NCBI GenBank assembly: GCA_016735355.1
Contig: JAERRQ010000176.1
Coordinates: 1-12,292 of the forward strand
DNA from: Desulfobacterales bacterium
GTDB lineage: Bacteria > Desulfobacterota > Desulfobacteria > Desulfobacterales > BuS5
Reading direction: 5' to 3'
Length of the DNA stretch: 12,292 nucleotides
Below the pieces are notes generated by a model, which saw nothing but the letters and a program-made list of their open reading frames with translations, was not told the DNA's origin and did not search any database. A program made the position numbers and the translations under genes. Below are positions 1-5,847 of the stretch, one piece after another. Every line of letters begins with the position of its first letter. Position 1 is the stretch's first letter.

Positions 1-334
1 AAAAAATAAACTTACCGTTACATTATTGGCTTCTTATCAAACCAGTCCTTAACAATAAACGTACCCGATAACACAGTGAAAATATTTATGTGACGGTCTA
101 TATTTTCGCTTTTTGGAGCATAATCAATAAGTATCAAATAAAATCTTCAATAAAAAGCATAAAACCATAGACGTCCCCGTATTTTTTCCTTAAAGGACGT
201 GCCACTTCTTATTATCTCTTATGTTTTGAGGATCTCAATAAATACTGCTTGAAGTGTTATCTATACCGGACTACATCATTTATCAAATGTGTAGGTTTGA
301 CCCCCCTATTGAAAAATACCCAAATGGTGGGAGC
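1..334. other. Intergenic stretch without a convincing gene
   Basis: This AT-rich stretch holds no ORF with protein-family character. It contains the first copy of the dispersed 36-bp repeat (67-102). It also contains a 6-bp inverted repeat, ACGTCC at 171-176 and GGACGT at 195-200, around a T-rich loop. A phrase at about 286-307 (GTAGGTTTGACCCC) resembles sequences I associate with REP/RAYT flanks, but that is only an impression. I see no clear promoter. Confidence 0.5.
67..102 (+). repeat. 36-bp dispersed repeat, copy 1
   Basis: This copy begins GATAACACAGTGAAAATA and ends TTTATGTGACGGTCTATA. It aligns without gaps over 36 bp to 2038-2073 and to the reverse complement of 11813-11848. The near-invariant parts are ATAAC, CAGTGAAA, TTTATGTG and TCTATA. 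The function is unknown. It lies in non-coding DNA, well upstream of any gene. Confidence 0.75.
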
Positions 335-449
335 ACAATCCTTGGAATGCAATTTCAGTGGAGCGGATTTGACCGGTGCGGACCTTACGTATGCCGAAAT
401 CCGCGATACAAAAGGTTTAACTCAACAGCAACTCTCAAGAGCAAAATGA
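335..449 (+). pseudogene. Pentapeptide-repeat protein, C-terminal remnant
   Basis: The frame ending at 449 contains LECNFSGADLTGADLTYAEI followed by RDTKGLTQQQLSRAK. This is two to three A(D/N)LxG-type pentapeptide units, then the 'TxGLTxxQLxxA' tail typical of the C-terminus of pentapeptide-repeat proteins, which form a right-handed beta helix. The frame can be extended upstream to a TTG at 249, but residues encoded by 249-334 show no repeats, and there is no good ribosome binding site. A functional protein of this type would have many more repeats. I read it as a truncated relic. It could be a very short expressed peptide, but nothing supports that. Confidence 0.45.
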
Positions 450-501
450 CTGCACTTGTTAAAACGTTTTTCAAGTATTAAACATAATAGAGATTGAGAA
501 T

Positions 502-828
502 ATGTTAAAATGGCTTACAAATCAATTCTCTCCTAAGCAGGCAATTCAGAAAATCTGTGAAAACTGCAATTATTATTATACCGGTCATATAGATCGCCGT
601 GTCAACTATATGCAATGCGAAAAGGGGCACCGTCTGATTGCAGATGAAGATATGAAGATTGAACACCGTCCACATGGCGACCCTGATAAAAAAACCATTC
701 GAGTGACTGAATCCGGCTGGCATGACAGTGGAAGAAAAACAGGGGATGTCATGCTGGGGCGTACGAATTGTCCGGACTGGAAACACCAAAAGTTCCGGTT
801 GGATCTTGGCAAACCTGAATACGATTAG
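502..828 (+). CDS. Small Cys-containing protein of unknown function
   Basis: This 108-residue protein is not one I recognise. It has a CxxC pair (Cys19-x2-Cys22) followed by single cysteines at 39 and 90. Several histidines (29, 43, 55, 58, 74, 95) could also bind metal, so a small zinc-binding or Fe-S fold is possible but unproven. There is no signal peptide or membrane segment, and the protein is hydrophilic and rich in charged residues (KICENCNYYYTGHIDRR; MQCEKGHRL). The ATG at 502 is preceded by a purine-rich AGAGATTGAGAAT that can serve as a weak ribosome binding site. It ends 2 bp before the stop of the convergent mazF-type gene, with no terminator between them. Base composition matches the neighbouring housekeeping genes, and the ordered Cys/Trp/Gly content favours a real gene over a chance ORF. 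Confidence 0.65.
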   Translation: MLKWLTNQFSPKQAIQKICENCNYYYTGHIDRRVNYMQCEKGHRLIADEDMKIEHRPHGDPDKKTIRVTESGWHDSGRKTGDVMLGRTNCPDWKHQKFRLDLGKPEYD

Positions 829-830
829 AA

Positions 831-1175
831 CTATGTTAAATCCAAATGAATCTTGACTGCTTTTTCCACCGAAAACATATCTTCTTCCGATATTTCGCCA
901 ATGGATTTAATCAATCTGCGCTTATCAAGCGTTCGGATTTGATCGGCCTTAATTTTTGATTTTTTTGGTAGGTTGCCCTTTCCTTTGTTTAAAACCACTT
1001 CAAATGGGTATGTTTTTTTGACGTTTTTGGACGTAATCGACAAAACCGTGATGGTACCGGAAAACGTATTATTTTTATCATTAGAAATGACCAGCACGGG
1101 ACGAGTTTTGGCGATTTCGCGACCAATTGTCGGATCGAGGGCAGCCAAATATACGCCCCCTCTTTTAATATTCAT
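831..1175 (-). CDS. MazF/PemK-family endoribonuclease toxin
   Basis: This 114-residue protein has the length and sequence of the MazF/PemK family, ribosome-independent mRNA-cleaving toxins that are normally held inactive by a small antitoxin. The N-terminus NIKRGGVYLAALDPTIGRE, then AKTRPVLVISND, is the family signature. Arg25 and Thr48 fall exactly at the catalytic positions known for Bacillus MazF (R25, T48), so the active site looks intact. The ATG start at 1175 is preceded on the minus strand by AGGGATGGG, which partly resembles a Shine-Dalgarno sequence. In an intact operon the antitoxin gene would overlap this start. Here only a frameshifted scrap of an antitoxin C-terminus remains (see 1165-1256). 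The toxin is therefore either silent, or neutralised by an antitoxin encoded elsewhere, or a domesticated orphan. The exact family name (MazF, PemK or NdoA) cannot be separated from sequence alone. Confidence 0.9.
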   Translation of the reverse strand: MNIKRGGVYLAALDPTIGREIAKTRPVLVISNDKNNTFSGTITVLSITSKNVKKTYPFEVVLNKGKGNLPKKSKIKADQIRTLDKRRLIKSIGEISEEDMFSVEKAVKIHLDLT

Positions 1176-1256
1176 CCCATCCCTGTCATCTGAGATGGCA
1201 AGATTTTCCTTGCTGGTGGCACGGTAACCTTCTTCTAAAGGGGGAACACCGGGGGG
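1165..1256 (-). pseudogene. Antitoxin C-terminal remnant, frameshifted
   Basis: Read on the minus strand, this region encodes LEEGYRATSKENLAISDD. That matches the style of the C-terminal tail of antitoxins paired with MazF-type toxins (GYxxxxxENLAIxxxF). A shift of one base just after it would continue as GWDEY and a TAA stop at 1167-1165, overlapping the toxin ATG, as in normal mazEF operons. As written the bases lack that one position, so the antitoxin frame runs in frame straight into the toxin. Upstream, the frame meets a stop within the RAYT remnant about 20 codons before this tail, and no DNA-binding domain is present. Family recognition is from pattern memory, and the remnant call is an inference. 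Confidence 0.5.
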
Positions 1257-1633
1257 GGGCAGATCTTCATTCTTGACAAGTTTAATTTTTTTTCAATCTT
1301 TGCGATTTTTCTTTCAAGCTTTTTGTCATCTCTTATTTTATCCAAAACACGCCTGCTTGCCTGGGACACGCCGGATTCTCCAATACCGAAACAGGTGCCA
1401 ATAACTTTCAGTTTTTCACCAGTATATCTCTGGCAAAGAAACATTTTAATATTTCGGCCCAAAGCCGCTTCTTTTCCGAAAACGGATTCCACTTCATCGA
1501 ATATGTCTTTCAGGGATGCCTTATCAATCAACTCTTTTAAAGCCGGAAGATCTTTATCAGATTTTTTGCTCGATAAAAATTTATCCTTAATAAATGTTAT
1601 AAAATTCATACCTAAGAGGAAATGGAAGAGGCC
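1235..1633 (-). pseudogene. REP-associated tyrosine transposase (RAYT), C-terminal fragment
   Basis: The minus-strand frame contains FITFIKDKFLSSKKSDKDLP, then ALKELIDKASLKDIFDEVES, and ends in a helix-turn-helix-like segment with VIGTCFGIGESGVSQASRRV and a basic tail. This is the layout of the C-terminal third of RAYT/TnpA-REP transposases, the DnaA-like DNA-binding module. The catalytic HUH/Y1 domain (His-hydrophobe-His motif and Tyr) is absent. The frame can be opened to an ATG at 1690, but its first 20 or so residues do not look like the family. The reading frame ends in low-complexity PPPVFPL, created by the nine-G tract at 1251-1259, where it abuts the antitoxin scrap. It is best read as a dead transposase fragment fused to the mazEF locus by deletion. 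REP-like hairpins elsewhere in the window (11116-11144) fit former RAYT activity. Confidence 0.7.
1251..1259. repeat. Nine-G homopolymer tract at a junction
   Basis: Nine consecutive G residues on the plus strand (poly-C on the minus strand) lie where the RAYT fragment meets the antitoxin fragment. A tract of this length is prone to slippage in vivo and to miscounting in sequencing. It could mark a recombination point or shift the frame between the two remnants. Confidence 0.6.
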
Positions 1634-1767
1634 GAAAAAAATCCTGAGGTGGGGTAATTTTCCCGTTTTCTTCTCATTGATCAACGACAATTATTATCTG
1701 TTAAAAGTATTGGCAGGATAATTTACAAATCTCAAATGCGGTTCCCCTATTGGGGAAAGGGTTATTG

Positions 1768-1796
1768 TTGACTTTCCTATTTGATTTTAATATATA
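1768..1796 (+). promoter_or_regulatory. Possible sigma70-type promoter
   Basis: TTGACT at 1768-1773 and TATATA at 1791-1796 are separated by exactly 17 bp. They point rightward toward psd, about 300 bp ahead, across the 157-bp foldback. The AT-rich context makes a chance match plausible. If real, it would transcribe the foldback as part of a psd leader. Confidence 0.25.
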
Positions 1797-1853
1797 TTTT
1801 ATATAAGTAATTTCATGAGAATAGAGGGGGAAACCGATAAAGGCTTACCCTTA

Positions 1854-2010
1854 GGGTTCGCACAAAAACAAGTTCGCAATTTTAAGTGTTGAGGCGCCTG
1901 GCTGACAAGGCGCGAAAACTTAGGAATATCAGGATATTCCTAAGTTTTCGTAACGCAGTCAGACGGGATGCATCGACGCTTAAAATGTAAAGTTATTTTT
2001 GTGCGAGCCC
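1854..2010. mobile_element. 157-bp foldback element (MITE-like)
   Basis: This is an imperfect palindrome running almost the whole length of the element. The outer arms are GGGTTCGCACAAAAA (from 1854) and the complement of TTTTTGTGCGAGCCC (ending 2010). The inner arms are a perfect 18-bp pair, CGAAAACTTAGGAATATC (1913-1930) and its complement (1933-1950), around a 2-nt loop AG. Direct TTA trinucleotides flank both ends (1851-1853 and 2011-2013), compatible with a 3-bp target duplication. It has no coding capacity. A MITE or other non-autonomous element is the likeliest reading. A strong RNA hairpin or bidirectional terminator is an alternative, though no T-run follows. Confidence 0.65.
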
Positions 2011-2037
2011 TTAGTACATCGACCGGATGTTTTGATC

Positions 2038-2073
2038 GATAACGCAGTGAAATTCTTTATGTGGCAATCTATA
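2038..2073 (+). repeat. 36-bp dispersed repeat, copy 2
   Basis: This copy begins GATAACGCAGTGAAATTC and ends TTTATGTGGCAATCTATA. It aligns gap-free with 67-102 and with the complement of 11813-11848. It ends 35 bp before the psd start, so it could carry regulatory information here, although the other copies are not placed similarly. TATAAT at 2072-2077 overlaps its right end and resembles a -10 box, but no good -35 box sits at the right distance. Confidence 0.75.
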
Positions 2074-2108
2074 TAATATTTTTGAACAAAATTTCAAGGC
2101 AGAGTTAG

Positions 2109-2780
2109 ATGAAAAAATTTTCCTGGCCTGATCAGCCTGGGCAGACTGCGTTTCCCATTGCCAGAGCAGGATATCCTTTTATTTTTGCAGCCGCTTTTGT
2201 AACAGCGATTTTTGCGCTCCTTGGACTAGTCATTCCGGCACTTGGCGGATTATTGGCTGCAAGCTGCATATGCTGTTTTTTCAGAGATCCGGACAGGGTG
2301 GTGCCGAACAAACCCAGGGCTGTTGTTTCACCTGCCGACGGCAAGATTATTAAAGCCGAACTAATTGAAAAAAGTCGTTTTACAGAGGGAAATTGTATAA
2401 AAATTAGTATCTTTATGTCGGTTTTTAATGTTCATGTTAACCGAATTCCTTATGCCGGCAAAGTAACCGATATTTGTTACTATCCCGGGAAATTTTTTTC
2501 CGCCAATCTGGATAAGGCATCAAAAAATAATGAACATAATGCAATTTTTATTGAGACTGACAATGGTCATTCAATCTGTTTTGTTCAAATTGCAGGATTG
2601 ATTGCAAGACGTATTATTTGCGCTCTCCAGCAGGGAGATACCGTAGATCGCGGACAACGCTTCGGCATCATATGTTTTGGATCGCGGCTGGATGTTTATC
2701 TTCCGGCAGATTCGGATATCAGCGTCTCTACCGGAGATAAAGTTAAAGCAGGCGCTTCTATTCTGGGGTTTTTATCATGA
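2109..2780 (+). CDS. psd: Phosphatidylserine decarboxylase proenzyme (short type)
   Basis: This enzyme converts phosphatidylserine to phosphatidylethanolamine, the last step of PE synthesis, at the inner membrane. The 223 residues match the short, archaeal-type Psd of many Deltaproteobacteria. A hydrophobic region at about residues 23-57 gives one or two membrane segments. It is followed by CCFFRDPDRVVP and the conserved SPADGKI (74-80). ISIFMSVFNVHVNR (99-112) and the C-terminal CFGSRLDVYLP are also typical. Gly191-Ser192 in the latter is the self-cleavage site, and Ser192 becomes the pyruvoyl cofactor of the small alpha chain. The ATG at 2109 has AGGCAGAG about 5-10 bp upstream. The last four bases (ATGA) overlap the pssA start, so the two genes are translationally coupled. 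They also act consecutively in the pathway. Confidence 0.95.
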   Translation: MKKFSWPDQPGQTAFPIARAGYPFIFAAAFVTAIFALLGLVIPALGGLLAASCICCFFRDPDRVVPNKPRAVVSPADGKIIKAELIEKSRFTEGNCIKISIFMSVFNVHVNRIPYAGKVTDICYYPGKFFSANLDKASKNNEHNAIFIETDNGHSICFVQIAGLIARRIICALQQGDTVDRGQRFGIICFGSRLDVYLPADSDISVSTGDKVKAGASILGFLS

Positions 2781-3559
2781 AACATAATAATACCGAAAAA
2801 TCCATACCAAAGAGGCCTCGGCGAGGCATTTATATTCTGCCTAACTTTTTTACATCCATGAATATTTTCTGTGGATTTTATGCCATAATATCTTCAATAA
2901 ACGGCAGATTTACGGCAGCCGGAGTCTCTATTCTCATAGCGGTTGTTTTCGATTCATTGGACGGGAAAATCGCCAGGGCAACAAACACTACAAGCAAATT
3001 CGGAGTTGAGTACGATTCCCTGGCCGACCTCATTTCTTTTGGCCTTGCTCCAGGCCTCATGATATACCTTTGGGCACTGAAACCCTTAGGTCGCATAGGG
3101 TGGCTGGCTGCTTTCCTCTTCCTTATATGCGGCGCTCTCAGGCTTGCACGATTCAACACACAAACAGGAAGTGTGGACAGCAACTATTTTGTTGGTCTTC
3201 CGATACCTGCAGGAGCAGGTATGAATGCCGTTATTGTTTTATTCTGCCACAGGTTCGGAATGAATAATAATGTAAATCCGATATTGATATTTATAATTAT
3301 GAATACCCTTTCTTTCTTGATGGTCAGCACCATTAAATATAATAGTTTCAAAAAACCGGAGCTGTTCAAAAAAATGAATTTCAATGTTCTGGTGGGGGCT
3401 GTCATTATATTTATTTTTATTGCGGCTGAACCGTCCATTGCGCTTTTCCTTATGGGGCTTATTTATGTTATTTCGGGACCCATTGGCTCTCTTAAACATC
3501 TTAAAAATGCAAAACATAATACAACAAACACACCCAAACCAGATAAAAAAAAAGCCTAA
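2777..3559 (+). CDS. pssA: CDP-diacylglycerol--serine O-phosphatidyltransferase
   Basis: PssA makes phosphatidylserine from CDP-diacylglycerol and serine, and so supplies the substrate of the preceding psd product. The CDP-alcohol phosphatidyltransferase signature is complete: Asp62-Gly63-x2-Ala66-Arg67-x8-Gly76-x3-Asp80-x3-Asp84, with the Asp residues binding the divalent metal. The 260-residue protein is hydrophobic with several membrane helices (about 25-60, 88-122, 140-185, 205-245), as expected of the Bacillus-type integral membrane PssA rather than the E. coli peripheral type. The tail (KHNTTNTPKPDKKKA) is basic and probably cytosolic. The start overlaps the psd stop by 4 bp. The order psd-pssA is common in Deltaproteobacteria, often beside branched-chain amino acid genes. 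Confidence 0.95.
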   Translation: MKHNNTEKSIPKRPRRGIYILPNFFTSMNIFCGFYAIISSINGRFTAAGVSILIAVVFDSLDGKIARATNTTSKFGVEYDSLADLISFGLAPGLMIYLWALKPLGRIGWLAAFLFLICGALRLARFNTQTGSVDSNYFVGLPIPAGAGMNAVIVLFCHRFGMNNNVNPILIFIIMNTLSFLMVSTIKYNSFKKPELFKKMNFNVLVGAVIIFIFIAAEPSIALFLMGLIYVISGPIGSLKHLKNAKHNTTNTPKPDKKKA

Positions 3560-3580
3560 CCATATTTAATATATTAACTT

Positions 3581-3620
3581 TATCCATTCTGCTTTTTCAC
3601 ATGCTCAATGGATATTTTTT
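3581..3620 (+). terminator. Weak hairpin plus T-run between pssA and leuB
   Basis: TATCCATT (3581-3588) pairs perfectly with AATGGATA (3607-3614), and six T residues follow (3615-3620). The stem is AT-rich and the loop is 18 nt long, so it would be a leaky terminator or attenuator. It lies only 20 bp before the leuB start and could separate phospholipid genes from the amino acid genes. Confidence 0.35.
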
Positions 3621-3639
3621 ATGAGGGTATTAAAAAATT

Positions 3640-4707
3640 ATGTCAAAAAAATATTCAATTGCTGTTATTCCGGGCGACGGCACCGGACCGGAAGTTGTTA
3701 ATGAAGGCATCAAGGTACTGGAGGCTGTTGCAAAAAAATTTGAATTCACCATCGATTTCACGAATTACGACCTTGGTGGGGAAAGGTACAAAGCCACCGG
3801 TGAAATATTTCCTGATACCGCTGCCGAGGGCCTTACCACGGCTGATGCCATATACCTGGGAGCAATAGGCCACCCTGATGTAAAACCGGGTATTCTTGAA
3901 AAAGGCCTACTTTTAAAACTAAGATTCGACTTTGATCAATACATTAATCTGAGGCCGGTTAAACTATATGAAGGTGTCGAAACCCCCTTAAAAAACAAAT
4001 CACCCGATGATATCGATTTTGTTGTGGTGCGTGAAAATACTGAAGGTCTCTATGCCGGAGCAGGAGGCTGTTTAAAACGCGGCACACCGGATGAGGTTGC
4101 AATCCAGTCTTCGATAAATACCCGCAAAGGTGTGGAAAGATGTATCAGGTTCGCATTTGAGTATTGCAGAAGCCGGAACAAGGCAAAAAAACTGACTCTT
4201 TGTGGAAAGACCAATGTCCTTACATACGCTTTTGATCTCTGGGAGCGGACTTTTTATGAGGTGGGAGAAGAATACCCGGACATTCAAACCGATTACGCTC
4301 ACGTTGATGCCATATGTATGTGGATGGTAAAGAACCCGGAATGGTTTGATGTTATTGTTACAGATAACATGTTTGGAGATATTATAACCGATCTGGCCGC
4401 AATGATACAGGGGGGCATGGGAATTGCCGCCGGAGGCAACATCAATCCCGAGGGCGTCTCCATGTTTGAACCAATCGGCGGATCGGCCCCCAAATATACA
4501 GGAAAGCAGATAATCAATCCCATAGCGGCAATTTCCGCAGCCCAGATTATGCTTGCAACCATTGGCGAGAACAAAGCCTCCAAGGCGGTTGAAAAGGCGG
4601 TAATCAAGGTGCTGCGTGATGATTTGGATGATATCGCTGCCGGAAAAATGGGATACACCACAAGTGAAGTAGGAGATCTTGTGGCGGAATATATTATTGC
4701 CAATTAG
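3640..4707 (+). CDS. leuB: Isopropylmalate dehydrogenase family oxidoreductase
   Basis: This 355-residue member of the beta-decarboxylating dehydrogenases (isopropylmalate, isocitrate, tartrate/malate) would, as LeuB, oxidise and decarboxylate 3-isopropylmalate in leucine synthesis. Visible features are IPGDGTGPE (10-18), substrate-binding Arg95, Arg105 and Arg131, catalytic Tyr138 (NTEGLYAG) and Lys190 (GKTNVL), and metal-binding Asp223, Asp247 and Asp251 (TDNMFGDIITD). The cofactor loop reads EPIGGSAPKYTGK. Lys285-Tyr286 stand where NAD-linked LeuB usually has Asp-Ile and where NADP-linked E. coli Icd has Lys344-Tyr345, which suggests NADP preference. The DFDQYINLRPVKL segment also recalls tartrate/D-malate dehydrogenases, so leuB is the usual annotation rather than a proven substrate. 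The start has GAGGG about 11 bp upstream. The TAG stop (4705-4707) straddles the left edge of a foldback element. No leuA, leuC or leuD is adjacent; asd follows. Confidence 0.8.
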   Translation: MSKKYSIAVIPGDGTGPEVVNEGIKVLEAVAKKFEFTIDFTNYDLGGERYKATGEIFPDTAAEGLTTADAIYLGAIGHPDVKPGILEKGLLLKLRFDFDQYINLRPVKLYEGVETPLKNKSPDDIDFVVVRENTEGLYAGAGGCLKRGTPDEVAIQSSINTRKGVERCIRFAFEYCRSRNKAKKLTLCGKTNVLTYAFDLWERTFYEVGEEYPDIQTDYAHVDAICMWMVKNPEWFDVIVTDNMFGDIITDLAAMIQGGMGIAAGGNINPEGVSMFEPIGGSAPKYTGKQIINPIAAISAAQIMLATIGENKASKAVEKAVIKVLRDDLDDIAAGKMGYTTSEVGDLVAEYIIAN

Positions 4708-4789
4708 GGAACTGGAAGGAAATAATCTAACGCATATCGTGCAGAATTAAGGGCAAGCAGGATGCGTAGATTATTTTCTGTAAGTTCCC
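4707..4789. repeat. 83-bp foldback element between leuB and asd
   Basis: The left arm (GGGAACTGGAAGGAAATAAT from 4707, ending CTAACGCAT at 4735) pairs with the right arm (ATGCGTAGATTATTTTCTG from 4762, ending AGTTCCC at 4789). About 25 of 31 positions are complementary, and the loop is about 26 nt. TTA flanks both sides (4704-4706 and 4790-4792). The right arm shares 20 identical bases with 8795-8814 upstream of gatB. It may be a small MITE/REP-type insertion that now acts as an RNA hairpin between the two genes. Confidence 0.65.
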
Positions 4790-4810
4790 TTAGATTTGGA
4801 GACATGAACC

Positions 4811-5833
4811 ATGGCTGAAAAAAAAATTAATATCGCAGTGGCAGGTGCCACCGGCGCTGTAGGCAATCAGATGATCACCTGCCTTGAGGAAAGAGAGTTC
4901 CCTGTAAAATCGATTAAATTCCTGGCTTCCCACAGATCCGTTGGGCGTAAGCTGGAGTTTAAGGATCAGGAAATAACAGTTGAAGAATTAAAAGAGGATT
5001 CTTTTAGGGGAATTGATATAGCCATATTTTCCGCCGGAGGGGGCCCTAGTGAAAAGTTTGCACCCTGCGCCGCAAAAGATGGATGTATTGTAGTAGACAA
5101 CTCAAGTGCGTGGAGAATGGATCCCGAGGTTCCACTAGTGATTCCGGAAGTAAACCCTGATGCCATAAAAAATTACACCAATAAAGGGATCATCGCAAAT
5201 CCCAACTGTTCAACAATCCAGATGCTGGTCGCTCTTTACCCGATATATAAAAAATGCGGGATCAAGAGAATTGTGGTTTCCACATATCAGGCTGTTTCAG
5301 GCACCGGATTAAAGGCGATTGAAGAACTATCCGATCAGACCAGAGCAATGCTGAATTTTCAGGATTATGAAAAAAAAGTCTATCCTCATAACATAGCCTT
5401 TAACTGTCTCCCCCATATAGATATATTTCTGGAAAACGGTTACACTAAGGAAGAGATGAAAATGGTCCTGGAAACCAGAAAAATTTTTGGAGATGATAAT
5501 ATAGGAGTAACCGCCACGACTGTACGGGTGCCGGTCTTTTATAGTCATTCCGAATCGATCAATATAGAAACCTTTGAGCATATTTCTGCTGACGAAGTAA
5601 AAACGCTGCTCTCAAATGCGCCTGGAGTAAAAGTATTGGACGACCCGGAAAAAAATCTTTATCCTCTTGCTCTTGAAGCCGCAGGAACCGACCTGACCTA
5701 TGTCGGGCGTATAAGAGAGGACGAATCGATCCCCAATGGAATCAATTTATGGGTAGTGGCTGATAATATCAGAAAAGGAGCCGCCACCAATGCAGTTCAG
5801 ATAGCAGAATTACTTGCCAAAGATTATTTATAA
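4811..5833 (+). CDS. asd: Aspartate-semialdehyde dehydrogenase
   Basis: Asd reduces beta-aspartyl phosphate to aspartate semialdehyde with NADPH. This is the branch point to lysine/diaminopimelate, methionine and threonine. The 340 residues are normal length. The N-terminal Rossmann motif is AGATGAVG (11-18). The active-site cysteine is Cys133 in NPNCSTIQM. Gln160 (STYQAVSG) and the substrate-binding Arg239 and catalytic His246 (TVRVPVFYSHSESI) are in place. The ATG at 4811 is preceded by TTTGGAGAC. An ATG 7 bp earlier is out of frame and stops after four codons. greA follows after 14 bp with its own strong ribosome binding site. The pairing leuB-asd is common in Deltaproteobacteria. Confidence 0.96.
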   Translation: MAEKKINIAVAGATGAVGNQMITCLEEREFPVKSIKFLASHRSVGRKLEFKDQEITVEELKEDSFRGIDIAIFSAGGGPSEKFAPCAAKDGCIVVDNSSAWRMDPEVPLVIPEVNPDAIKNYTNKGIIANPNCSTIQMLVALYPIYKKCGIKRIVVSTYQAVSGTGLKAIEELSDQTRAMLNFQDYEKKVYPHNIAFNCLPHIDIFLENGYTKEEMKMVLETRKIFGDDNIGVTATTVRVPVFYSHSESINIETFEHISADEVKTLLSNAPGVKVLDDPEKNLYPLALEAAGTDLTYVGRIREDESIPNGINLWVVADNIRKGAATNAVQIAELLAKDYL

Positions 5834-5847
5834 AGGAGTGACAAAGT

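Larger units (their letters stand above)
1691..2108. other. Intergenic region upstream of psd, repeat-rich
   Basis: This 418-bp stretch has no gene. It contains a small perfect hairpin (TTCCCC-TATT-GGGGAA, 1742-1757), a possible sigma70-type promoter (1768-1796), a long foldback element (1854-2010) and copy 2 of the 36-bp repeat (2038-2073). The ribosome binding site of psd (AGGCAGAG) lies just before 2109. Confidence 0.6.

Noticed and set aside
254..481. 75-codon plus-strand ORF overlapping the pentapeptide remnant
   Set aside because: It starts at GTG in another frame, and the residues show no domain or repeat. The pentapeptide frame explains the region better.
1323..1721. 132-codon plus-strand ORF opposite the transposase fragment
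   Set aside because: The minus-strand frame has recognisable RAYT C-terminal sequence, and the plus-strand frame looks like its shadow.
1951..1958. TAACGCAG inside the foldback as a fourth copy of the 36-bp repeat
   Set aside because: Only eight bases match and the following sequence differs, so chance is likely.
2072..2077. TATAAT as the psd -10 box
   Set aside because: No acceptable -35 sequence is found 15-19 bp upstream, so a promoter is not called.
4299..4703. 134-codon minus-strand ORF opposite leuB
   Set aside because: It is wholly antisense to a clear leuB-family gene, has no family character, and has no plausible ribosome binding context.
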